From the NCBI RefSeq assembly GCF_001428805.1, contig NZ_LMIS01000001.1:1910976-1974975 (forward strand): a DNA stretch of 64,000 nt, given 5' to 3'. Of the stretch, positions 26,301-33,493 are shown one piece after another. Below the pieces are notes generated by a model. It saw nothing but the letters and a program-made list of their open reading frames with translations. It had not been told where the DNA came from and did not search any database. Position 1 is the stretch's first letter. Each line of letters opens with the position of its first letter. A program made the position numbers and the translations under genes. Source of the DNA: Aeromicrobium sp. Root236. GTDB lineage: Bacteria > Actinomycetota > Actinomycetes > Propionibacteriales > Nocardioidaceae.

Positions 26301-26951
26301 GACGATCAGCGCGTCGAGCTTGGCCAGCTCGGTGAACAGCTCGTCGGGCGCGGCGCGCAGCGACGAGGAGAAGATCGGGACGCCGTACGCCTCACCCGTC
26401 GCGTCGATCGCGTCGGCGAGCTGGTGCGCGAACGCGCTGTTGCCGGAGGCCTCGTGCGCCCGGTAGTAAAGGACGCCGACTTTCGCCTTGCGCGAGTGGG
26501 GGTCGGGGGACTTTCCAGCCTTGTCCAAGACTTTCGAGGGGCGGGTCGCGAGGCCCCACTCGGGCAGGACGGCCGGCGGCTCGAAGCCCTCACCGGTCAG
26601 CAGGACCGTGTCGGACAGGAAGGCGTGCAGCTGGCCGAGGTTGGCCGGCCCGCCCTCGGCGAGATAGCGGTGCGCCTCGGCAGCCGTACCCACAGGGACA
26701 GTCGACAGCTCCATCAGCTCGGCGCTGGGAGTCTGCTCACCGCCGAGCACGACCACGGGACGCTGGCCGACGTACGGCAGCACCAGCTTCTGCACGTCGT
26801 CGGCGGAGCCCAGCACGCGCGCGACCACCAGGTCGACGTCGGTCAGGTCAGGCACGCCGCGCACGGGGTTGGCGAGGACGTAGTCCGCACCACTCGCGCG
26901 GGCCGACAGCAGGTCGGTGTCGGACGTGGACAGCAACGCGATGCGCGTCAT
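23355..26951 (-). CDS. cobN: Cobaltochelatase large subunit CobN
   Basis: A 1198-residue CobN/magnesium-chelatase H-type protein, full length for the family. Recognisable blocks are [87 protein letters not shown] and the C-terminal [28 protein letters not shown]. It binds hydrogenobyrinic acid a,c-diamide and inserts cobalt with ATP-using partner subunits; the fused ChlI/ChlD-like protein at 35847 is the natural partner. A cobalamin riboswitch lies directly upstream. The ribosome site GAGGAGG precedes ATG 26951. Confidence 0.96.
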   Translation of the reverse strand: [1198 protein letters not shown]

Positions 26952-26952
26952 G

Positions 26953-27070
26953 TTCCTCCTCGGGGTTCTCGCCCCTGTGGTGGGAAATCGCCGCGGCCAG
27001 TGTCTGGCTTTAACAGTGGCGGAACCGCCCCGGATTCACACCGGAGTTCCTGGATCTCCGCGGCAAGCGG
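26953..27070 (-). ncRNA. Cobalamin riboswitch upstream of cobN
   Basis: On the minus strand the conserved core reads CTCCGGTGTGAATCCGGGGC, then GGTTCCGCCACTGT, then the B12-box-like AGCCAGACACTGG. P1 is formed by GCCGCGG near 27060 and CCGCGGC near 26993. A short GGGGCGAGAACCCC hairpin then abuts the GAGGAGG ribosome site, so control is probably at translation initiation. Confidence 0.93.
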
Positions 27071-27113
27071 ATGCGGCTCAGCCTACCGGCTGCCGTCGTG
27101 GTGCAATCGACGC

Positions 27114-27422
27114 GTGATCACCGAGCATGCGCTGCTGCCCGTCATCAGCGGTCGGGAGGACGAGTTCGAGAGCGCGCTGGCTGAGGCGACGCCGATCATC
27201 GCCTCGATGCCGGGCTTTCGCGGCCTCACCGTCTCGCGCAGCATCGAGTCGCCCAGCACGTACCTCCTGCTCGTCGAGTGGGACACCCTCGAGGACCACA
27301 CCGAGGGCTTCCGCGGTTCGCCGGAGTACGAGCGGTGGCGTGCCCTCCTGCACCGGTTCTACGACCCGTTCCCCGTCGTCGAGCACTTCGAGCTCGTCAT
27401 CAGCAGTCCGGTCGCTCGATAG
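27114..27422 (+). CDS. Antibiotic biosynthesis monooxygenase (ABM)-fold small protein
   Basis: A 102-residue dimeric ferredoxin-like ABM protein: VITEHALLPVISGREDEFESALAEATPIIASMPGFRGLTVSR, then TYLLLVEWDTLEDHTEGFRGSPEYERWRALLHRFYDPFPVVEHFE. The family includes cofactor-free monooxygenases and heme-degrading enzymes, but many members have no known role. GTG 27114 is the start. It is divergent from the riboswitch leader of cobN and is the first of a row of small genes that leads into cobG. Confidence 0.85.
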   Translation: MITEHALLPVISGREDEFESALAEATPIIASMPGFRGLTVSRSIESPSTYLLLVEWDTLEDHTEGFRGSPEYERWRALLHRFYDPFPVVEHFELVISSPVAR

Positions 27423-27431
27423 GGTCGGTGC

Positions 27432-27911
27432 ATGACTGAGCGCATCGAAGCCGAACGCCTCATCCCGGCCTCGGCGGCCGATGTCTTCGCGGTCCTGTGC
27501 GACCCCCAGGGCCATGTCGCGATCGACGCCTCCGGCATGCTGCAGGACGCCGATGGCGACGTCGTCGAGGCAGTCGGCGACACGTTCGTCGTCCACATGG
27601 ACCGGGAGTCGCTCAACGACATCCCCGACTATGGCAAGTACGACGTCACGGTCACGATCGAGGAGTTCGAACGTGATCGCCTGATCGCATGGTCGATCCT
27701 CGGCAAGGTCCGTCCCGGCATGGGCCACACCTACGGCTATCGCCTCGAGCCGGCCGACGGCGGCACCCTCGTCACCTCGTTCTACGACTGGTCGAACGTC
27801 AGCCAGGACTGGAAGGACTCCGGCATCTTCCCGGTCGTCTCGGTGACCAACCTGAGCGGCACGCTCGGCATCCTCGACCGGACCGTGCGCCGTGGCTACG
27901 CACGAGGATGA
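27432..27911 (+). CDS. SRPBCC (polyketide cyclase-like) protein
   Basis: A 159-residue START/SRPBCC-fold protein. It begins ERIEAERLIPASAADVFAVLCDPQGHVAIDASGM, the usual first strand and two helices, and ends with the long helix PVVSVTNLSGTLGILDRTVRRG. Such proteins bind hydrophobic ligands in a deep pocket. ATG 27432 lies nine bases after the ABM gene, so co-transcription is likely. No catalytic residues can be assigned and no direct link to corrin synthesis is shown. Confidence 0.85.
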   Translation: MTERIEAERLIPASAADVFAVLCDPQGHVAIDASGMLQDADGDVVEAVGDTFVVHMDRESLNDIPDYGKYDVTVTIEEFERDRLIAWSILGKVRPGMGHTYGYRLEPADGGTLVTSFYDWSNVSQDWKDSGIFPVVSVTNLSGTLGILDRTVRRGYARG

Positions 27912-27947
27912 TGTGAGACTCCCACCCCGACCACCCAGGAGCACCCA

Positions 27948-28490
27948 GTGACACTCGCCAGGACCCACACCGACGTGATGCAGCTCGGCGGCGCGATCGT
28001 CGTCGGCACCGACGGCTCGTGCGTCACCAATCCCGGGCCGACCGGATGGGCGTACGTGGCGGACGACGGCACCTCCGCCTGCGGCGGTCTCCTGCAGGGC
28101 ACCAACAACATCGGCGAGCTGCTGGCCGTCGAGAACGCGCTGCGCGACTTCGCCAACCGGCCGCTCGTGATCCAGGCCGACTCGTCCTACACGATCGGCT
28201 GCTCGACGACGTGGGCCAGCGGCTGGGCGCGCAACGGCTGGCGCAACTCCAAGAAGGAGATCGTCGCCAACGTCGAGATCGTGCAGGCGATCTACGCGCT
28301 GATGCAGGCCCGGCGCGACTCCGGCGCACCGGTGTTCTTCCAGAAGGTCAAGGCGCACCTCACGGATCTCACGGTCTGGCCGCTCAACGTCGCCGCCGAC
28401 GCCCTCGCCGGCCAGGCCTCGGCTCGCGCTGCGCGTGGTGACGTGTCGGAAGTGCGTACGACGGGGCTGCTCAGCGGCACGGATGGATGA
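27948..28490 (+). CDS. Ribonuclease H-like protein
   Basis: A 180-residue RNase HI-fold protein. The catalytic acidic set can be placed as Asp in VGTDGSCVTNPGPTGWAYV, Glu in NNIGELLAVENAL, Asp in VIQADSSYTIG and a late Asp in NVAADALAG; FFQKVKAHLTDLTVWPLN holds the flexible-loop histidine. It should cut RNA in RNA-DNA hybrids. GGAG precedes GTG 27948. Its stop overlaps the next start in ATGA, so it is translationally coupled to the FhuF-like gene. Confidence 0.86.
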   Translation: MTLARTHTDVMQLGGAIVVGTDGSCVTNPGPTGWAYVADDGTSACGGLLQGTNNIGELLAVENALRDFANRPLVIQADSSYTIGCSTTWASGWARNGWRNSKKEIVANVEIVQAIYALMQARRDSGAPVFFQKVKAHLTDLTVWPLNVAADALAGQASARAARGDVSEVRTTGLLSGTDG

Positions 28491-29212
28491 CCACCAGCCC
28501 GGATGACGCGGCGCTCGACCTCGCCTCCGAGGTCGGGCCGTTCTTCGTCCTGGACCGCTGGGCACCGGATGCCGGCTGGCGGCCGTTTCGCGAGCTCACC
28601 GAGCCCGACGTCATCGCCGATCGCGTCGCCGCAGCCCGCGAGATGCTGGCGGAGCGGTCCCGCGTACGGATCGACGAGATCGAGGAACGCGCCACCGCGT
28701 CGATCGTGTTCCTCGGCCTGGCCGCCCGGCTCGTGTCGCCCGCGTTCGCCTCGGCCGTGCTCGCCGATCGCGTCCCGCACCTGCAGCTCGACGCGCTCTG
28801 GTGGCAGCCCGTCGTCGGTGGCCCGTGGCCGCTGGCCCGCAGCAACGTCGCCGGGGCGGTGAGCGAAGACCTCGCGGCGGACCTCGACGCGTACGTCCTG
28901 CAGGCGATCGTCGCGCCCGCGCTCGACACGTTCGCGCGTACGTTCGCGGTCTCGCCGCAGGTGCTGTGGGGCAACGTCGCCTCGAGTCTCGGCGGTGCAC
29001 TGACGATGCTGCGCACGGCCCGCCCGGACCGCGCCGACGCCGCCACCGCCCTGTTCGCCGAGCTCCTCGACCGCGGCACGCTCGCCGGGACGGGCGACCT
29101 CGACCCGGCGGGACCTTCGTTCGTACGCCGCTCGTGCTGCCTGTTCTACCGCGTTCCGGGCGCCGGCATCTGCGGCGACTGCGTGCTCGACGAGCCTCCC
29201 AAACCCGCGTGA
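28487..29212 (+). CDS. FhuF-like [2Fe-2S] protein
   Basis: A 241-residue protein whose C-terminus carries CCLFYRVPGAGICGDC, the CC-x10-C-x2-C cluster motif of FhuF ferric-siderophore reductases. The N-terminal 190 residues are helical and only loosely conserved. In siderophore loci FhuF reduces Fe(III). Here it lies 12 bases before cobG, so it could instead supply electrons to a corrin step; that is inference. The ATG at 28487 overlaps the RNase H stop. Confidence 0.83.
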   Translation: MTTSPDDAALDLASEVGPFFVLDRWAPDAGWRPFRELTEPDVIADRVAAAREMLAERSRVRIDEIEERATASIVFLGLAARLVSPAFASAVLADRVPHLQLDALWWQPVVGGPWPLARSNVAGAVSEDLAADLDAYVLQAIVAPALDTFARTFAVSPQVLWGNVASSLGGALTMLRTARPDRADAATALFAELLDRGTLAGTGDLDPAGPSFVRRSCCLFYRVPGAGICGDCVLDEPPKPA

Positions 29213-29224
29213 CACCATGACGGG

Positions 29225-30103
29225 GTGACGAACCGCTCCCATCCCGACCGTTGTCCCGGTGTCCTTCGACCCTGGATCGCGGACGACGGCGCGATCGTGC
29301 GGCTGCGCCTCATCGGCGGCGTGCTGCCGACCTCGGCGCTGCGTGACCTGGTGGGCATCGCAGCCGATTACGCCGACGGCACGCTGCTGCTGACCAAGCG
29401 GACCAACCTGCAGCTCCGCGGCATCGAGCACGCCGACGGCTGCGTGCCGGCGGTGCTGGTCGACGCGATCGCCGAGTCCGGGCTGCTGCCGTCGCCGAGC
29501 CATGAGCTGGTGCGCAACATCATGGTGTCGCCGCTGACCGGACGCATCGGTGGCCGCGCCGACCTCCGTCAGCTGGCGCACGAGCTCGACCGCCAGCTAT
29601 GCGCAGAGCCGGACTTCGCGGGTCTCGCCGGGCGCTTCCTGTTCGTCCTTGACGACGGCCGCGGCGACATCGCCTCGCGGTCGCTCGACCTCGGCCTGAT
29701 GGCCGTCGACGCCGAGACTGTGCAGCTGCGCGTGGGCTCCAAGCACTGGGGTCCGCTGGCGTCGCTCGACGAGGCGCCCGAGGCGCTGTTGTCGTACGCC
29801 CAGGCGTTCCTGCGGCAGCGCGGCGAGGGCGAGACCGCGCTGTGGCACATCGACGAGCTGCCCGACGGCGGCACCGAGCTCCTCGGCACGCACTACGCCC
29901 GCGATCTCCGGACCCAGGTCAGCGCGCTGCCTCCGCCGTACGGCATCATCGCGCAGGACGACGGCCACAGCGCCGAACACCTCGCGGTGCCCGACGGCCT
30001 GCTCACCCCCGAGCTGGCGGCGATGATCCTGGATCGCGCCGGCACCGAGGTGATCGTGACGCCGTGGCGCAGCATCGTCATCCCCGACCTGGAGAACGTA
30101 TGA
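29225..30103 (+). CDS. cobG: CobG-like precorrin-3B synthase lacking the 4Fe-4S domain
   Basis: A 292-residue member of the nitrite/sulfite reductase-like CobG family. The first ferredoxin-like half-repeat (RCPGVLRPWIADDGAIVRLRLIGGVLP...LLLTKRTNLQLRGI) and the second (AVPDGLLTPELAAMIL...EVIVTPWRSIVIPDL) are present. The protein ends right there: the C-terminal domain with the Cys-x5-Cys and Cys-x3-Cys 4Fe-4S ligands is missing, and its only cysteines are in RCPG, GCVP and LCAE. Known CobG oxidises precorrin-3A to precorrin-3B using that cluster and O2. GTG 29225 is the start; the stop overlaps cobH in ATGA, so no frameshifted remainder can follow. Confidence 0.82.
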   Translation: MTNRSHPDRCPGVLRPWIADDGAIVRLRLIGGVLPTSALRDLVGIAADYADGTLLLTKRTNLQLRGIEHADGCVPAVLVDAIAESGLLPSPSHELVRNIMVSPLTGRIGGRADLRQLAHELDRQLCAEPDFAGLAGRFLFVLDDGRGDIASRSLDLGLMAVDAETVQLRVGSKHWGPLASLDEAPEALLSYAQAFLRQRGEGETALWHIDELPDGGTELLGTHYARDLRTQVSALPPPYGIIAQDDGHSAEHLAVPDGLLTPELAAMILDRAGTEVIVTPWRSIVIPDLENV

Positions 30104-30744
30104 AACGACCGACGCGCCACTACGACTACGTCGCCGACGGACCGGCGATCTACGTCGACTCGTTCGCGACGATCCGCGCCGAGGCCGAGCTGTCGCACCT
30201 CCCGGCCGATGCCGAGAAGGTCGCCGTACGCATGGTGCACGCCTGCGGACAGGTCGACCTGACGCGCGACCTCGACATCCATCCCGGCCTCGTCTCGGCG
30301 GCGCGCACCGCCTTGGAGGCCGGGGCACCAATCCTGACCGACGCGAACATGGTGGCCTCCGGGGTCACGCGCGCGCGACTGCCCAAGGACAACGAGGTGC
30401 TGTGCCTGCTGCGTGACGAGCGGGTGCCGGCGCTGGCCAAGGAGTGGGCGACGACCCGTTCCGCCGCCGCGGTGTCGCTGTGGGAGGACCGGCTCGAGGG
30501 CGCCGTCGTCGCGTTCGGCAACGCCCCCACGGCGCTGTTCCACCTGCTCGAGATGCTGCTCGACGGCGCACCCCGACCCGCCGCGATCATCGGTACGCCG
30601 GTGGGCTTCATCGGCGCCGCCGAGTCCAAGGAGGCACTCGCTGCGTTCTCGTTGGACATCCCCTACCTCACGGTGCACGGCCGCCGTGGCGGTTCGGCGA
30701 TGGCCGCCTCGGCGCTCAACGCGCTCGCCCAGGAGCGCGAGTGA
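30100..30744 (+). CDS. cobH: Precorrin-8X methylmutase CobH
   Basis: A 214-residue CobH/CbiC. The catalytic histidine lies in KVAVRMVHACGQVDLTRDL (about His48), and ILTDANMVASGVTRARLP and IIGTPVGFIGAAESKEAL are family signatures. It moves the methyl group from C11 to C12 of precorrin-8 to give hydrogenobyrinic acid. Its start overlaps cobG and its stop overlaps cobIJ (GTGA), so the three are translated as a coupled unit. Confidence 0.95.
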   Translation: MKRPTRHYDYVADGPAIYVDSFATIRAEAELSHLPADAEKVAVRMVHACGQVDLTRDLDIHPGLVSAARTALEAGAPILTDANMVASGVTRARLPKDNEVLCLLRDERVPALAKEWATTRSAAAVSLWEDRLEGAVVAFGNAPTALFHLLEMLLDGAPRPAAIIGTPVGFIGAAESKEALAAFSLDIPYLTVHGRRGGSAMAASALNALAQERE

Positions 30745-32258
30745 CGGGCCGCCTCTACGGCGTCGGCCTCGGCCCCGGCGACCCCGAGCTCATCACCCTC
30801 AAGGCGGCCCGGCTGATCGCCGACGCGGACGTCATCGCCTATCACGCCGGCGTCGGCAAGCAGTCGAACGCGCGACGGATCGCCGCCTCGCTCATCCCCG
30901 AGGGCGTCGTCGAGGAGGAGCTGCGCTACCCGGTGACGACCGGCGAGACCCCTCACGCCGGTGGGTATGCAGGGGCGATGGCGGAGTTCTACGAGGAGTC
31001 CGCGGCACGCCTGGCGGTGCACCTCGAGGCCGGGCGTACGGTCGTGGTCCTCGCCGAGGGCGATCCGCTGTTCTACGGGTCCTACATGTACATGCACGAC
31101 CGGCTCTCGGACCGCTTCGAGACCGAGGTCGTGCCGGGCGTGACGTCGTTCGCCGCCGCGACCGCGACCACCGCGTCCCCGCTCGTACGCCAGACCGACG
31201 TGCTCACGATCCTGCCCGGAACCCTCGACGAGCCCGAGCTGGCGCGCCGCCTCGCCGACACCGACGGGGCGATCATCATGAAGCTCGGCCGGACGTTCCC
31301 CAAAGTCGTCTCGGCGTTGCGCCAGGCTGGACGCCTCGACGGTGCGCTATACGTCGAGCGCGCCTCGATGCCGGAGGAGCGCTGGCTGCCGGTCGCCGAC
31401 GTCGACCCGGCGACGGTGCCGTACTTCTCCCTCATCGTGGTCCCCGGTGACACCCAACGGTCCTTGAGCGAGCACCGCTCCTTGAGCCTGTCGAAAGGAG
31501 ACGAGGTATCGACAGGCTCGCGCGCGGCAGCAGAGCTCCTCGTCATCGGGCTGGGACCCGGACCCGACCGCTGGATCACCCCCGAGGTCAGCGAGGCGCT
31601 CGCCGAGGTCGACCACGTGATCGGCTACGCGCCGTACGTCAACCGGGTCCCTCAGCGCGAAGGCCTCACGCGGCACGCCTCCGGCAACACCGTCGAGGTC
31701 GATCGTGCCCGCCTGGCCCTCGACCTGGCGCTCAAGGGTGAGCGCGTCGCCGTGGTGTCCGGCGGTGACGCCGGGATCTTCGGCATGGCCGCCGCCGTGT
31801 TCGAGGCCGCGGACGACGAGGCGTACGCCGACGTCCCGATCCGCGTGCTGCCCGGACTCTCCGCGGTGCAGGTCGTCGCGGCTCGGGCCGGCGCACCGGT
31901 CGGCGGCGACTTCGCCGTCATGAGCCTGTCGGACCGGCTCAAGCCGTGGGCGCTGATCGAGAAGCGGCTCCGCGCCGTCGCCCAGGCCGATCTCGTGCTG
32001 GCGATCTACAACCCCGCGTCACGCTCGCGCACGACCCAGGTCGCGGACACGCAGCGAATCCTGCTCGAGCACCGCGCGCCCGAGACCGTCGTCGTCGTGG
32101 GCCGTGACGTCGGCCGCGACGAGGAGTCGCTGACCGTGACAACCCTGGCCGACCTCGACCCGGCATCGATCGACATGAAGTGCCTGCTCATCGTCGGCGC
32201 CTCGGGCACAATGGCCACGAGCGCAGGGCAGGTCTGGACCCCGCGCTTCACCGACTGA
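30741..32258 (+). CDS. cobIJ: CobI-CobJ fusion: precorrin-2 C20- and precorrin-3B C17-methyltransferase
   Basis: A 505-residue fusion of two tetrapyrrole methylases. CobI spans about 1-238 (GVGLGPGDPELITLKA, VVLAEGDPLFYGSYMY, VVPGVTSFAAATA). CobJ spans about 267-505 (LLVIGLGPGPDRWITPE, VVSGGDAGIFGMAA, RVLPGLSAVQVVAA, LAIYNPASRSRTTQ). They methylate C20 of precorrin-2 and C17 of precorrin-3B. This fusion is common in actinobacteria. The linker (RSLSEHRS...STGSR) is encoded by a palindromic repeat at 31471-31519. GTG 30741 overlaps the cobH stop. Confidence 0.95.
   Translation: MTGRLYGVGLGPGDPELITLKAARLIADADVIAYHAGVGKQSNARRIAASLIPEGVVEEELRYPVTTGETPHAGGYAGAMAEFYEESAARLAVHLEAGRTVVVLAEGDPLFYGSYMYMHDRLSDRFETEVVPGVTSFAAATATTASPLVRQTDVLTILPGTLDEPELARRLADTDGAIIMKLGRTFPKVVSALRQAGRLDGALYVERASMPEERWLPVADVDPATVPYFSLIVVPGDTQRSLSEHRSLSLSKGDEVSTGSRAAAELLVIGLGPGPDRWITPEVSEALAEVDHVIGYAPYVNRVPQREGLTRHASGNTVEVDRARLALDLALKGERVAVVSGGDAGIFGMAAAVFEAADDEAYADVPIRVLPGLSAVQVVAARAGAPVGGDFAVMSLSDRLKPWALIEKRLRAVAQADLVLAIYNPASRSRTTQVADTQRILLEHRAPETVVVVGRDVGRDEESLTVTTLADLDPASIDMKCLLIVGASGTMATSAGQVWTPRFTD
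31471..31519. repeat. In-frame palindromic repeat (GAGCCTGTCGA family) in the CobI-CobJ linker
   Basis: GAGCCTGTCGA (31484-31494) and TCGACAGGCTC (31509-31519) form a perfect 11-bp stem with a 14-nt spacer. A short direct repeat TCCTTGAGC precedes it (31471 and 31480). The element adds about 16 residues between the two enzyme domains without breaking the frame. Confidence 0.75.
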
Positions 32259-32292
32259 ACGAGTCCGGAGGGCTGTCTGACAGGATGTCGCC

Positions 32293-32733
32293 ATGACTGA
32301 GGTCACACCGGCTGGGCGCGTGGCACGCCTTGCGATGTACGCCTTGTGCGTCGTGATGGTGTCGAGCGGCCCGGGATTCCTTGCCCTGAGCCTGTTGCTG
32401 CACGCCGATCTCTGGGCGGGCCTGCTCATCGGCGCGCTGCTGGCCGTGATCCTCGTGCCGTTGGGCATCGCGATGTGGAACGACGTCCGCAGCACCGCAC
32501 GGCGCATGCGTCGGCTCAGCGCAGCCGGCGTCCCGGCCACCGCCGAGGTCATCGCGGTGCGACCCACGACGTACGACGGCAGCTCACGCGTCGAGCTCCG
32601 GCTCTGGATCGACGCGCCGGGGGTCGAGCCGTTCGAGGCGAGCCACACCCGCGACGGTGATGCAGCCCTGCAGGTGGGCACCACGCTGGGCGCCGTGGTC
32701 GATCCCGACGCTCGGCTCTACGCCGTCGTCTGA
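32293..32733 (+). CDS. Small membrane protein of unknown function
   Basis: A 146-residue protein with two hydrophobic helices (about residues 14-32 and 40-60), then a soluble C-terminal part (RRLSAAGVPATAEVIAVRPTTYDGSSRVELRLWIDAPG...) that looks like a small beta domain such as the DUF3592 type seen in membrane proteins. I do not recognise a specific family with confidence. It lies between cobIJ and convergent cobM (one base apart) and has no evident link to corrin synthesis. Confidence 0.7.
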   Translation: MTEVTPAGRVARLAMYALCVVMVSSGPGFLALSLLLHADLWAGLLIGALLAVILVPLGIAMWNDVRSTARRMRRLSAAGVPATAEVIAVRPTTYDGSSRVELRLWIDAPGVEPFEASHTRDGDAALQVGTTLGAVVDPDARLYAVV

Positions 32734-32734
32734 C

Positions 32735-33493
32735 TCAGCGCCGCTTCGCCGAGCGGTCGCGTGCGGGGTCGTAGAGGTAGGACTCGCCGCCGCGTACGTC
32801 CTCGGCCAGCGCCTTGCCGACGAGGATGACCGCGGCCTGCCGGAGCCCTGCCGCCTCGACCTGGTCGGCGATGTCGCCGAGCGTGCCCCGCAGGATCACC
32901 TCGGTCGGCTGGCTCACGTTGGCCACGACGGCGACCGGGCAGTCGACACCGTACGACTCGGCGAGCTCGGCAGCGAGCGTACGGGTGCGGGTGATCGCGA
33001 GGTGCAGCACGAGCGTCGAACCCGTGGCCGCGAACCCGGCCAACGCCTCCCCCGACGGCATCGCGGTCGACCGCGCCTGCGTCCGGGTGAGCACGACGGA
33101 CTGCACGACCTCGGGCACCGTCAGCTCGGCGCCGAGCAGCGCGGCCGCGGCAGCGTACGCCGGCACGCCGGGCGTCACGTCCCATGGCACGCCGTGGGCG
33201 TCGAGCCGCTTGGTCTGCTCGTGCAGGGCGGAGTAGACCGAGGGGTCGCCGGAGCAGAGGCGTACGACCTCGCGGCCGGCGGCGTGGGCGTCGACGATGC
33301 GGGCGGTGATCTGGTCGAGGTCGAGGTCCTGCGTGTCGACGAGCTCGGCGCCGTCGGGGCAGTGGGCGAGCACGGCGTGGTCGATGTAGGTGCCGGCGTA
33401 GACGCACACGTCGGCGGCGTTGAGGAGCGCGACCGCTCGCAGGGTCAGGAGGTCGGCGGCGCCCGGGCCGGCGCCCACGAAGTGCACCGTCAT
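32735..33493 (-). CDS. cobM: Precorrin-4 C11-methyltransferase CobM
   Basis: A 252-residue tetrapyrrole methylase. MTVHFVGAGPGAADLLTLRAVALLNAADVCVYAGTYIDHAVL is the CobM/CbiF N-terminus, with VVRLCSGDPSVYSALHEQ, DVTPGVPAYAAAAALLGAELTVPEV and SQPTEVILRGTL further on. It methylates C11 of precorrin-4. ATG 33493 overlaps the cobL stop (ATGA), so cobL-cobM form a coupled pair on the minus strand. No riboswitch is visible upstream of the pair. Confidence 0.95.
   Translation of the reverse strand: MTVHFVGAGPGAADLLTLRAVALLNAADVCVYAGTYIDHAVLAHCPDGAELVDTQDLDLDQITARIVDAHAAGREVVRLCSGDPSVYSALHEQTKRLDAHGVPWDVTPGVPAYAAAAALLGAELTVPEVVQSVVLTRTQARSTAMPSGEALAGFAATGSTLVLHLAITRTRTLAAELAESYGVDCPVAVVANVSQPTEVILRGTLGDIADQVEAAGLRQAAVILVGKALAEDVRGGESYLYDPARDRSAKRR

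Noticed and set aside
23571..27422. A very long open frame antisense to cobN (over 1,200 codons, plus strand)
   Set aside because: Its translation is Asp/Arg/Val-rich low-complexity sequence typical of the complement of high-GC coding DNA. The minus-strand frame is unmistakable CobN.
29225..30103. A frameshift hiding the missing CobG C-terminus
   Set aside because: The stop overlaps the cobH start and cobH is complete, so no room exists for a displaced 4Fe-4S domain.
31471..31519. CobI-CobJ linker repeats as a CRISPR or direct-repeat array
   Set aside because: Only one short direct repeat and one hairpin are present; there are no regular spacers and no cas genes in the window.
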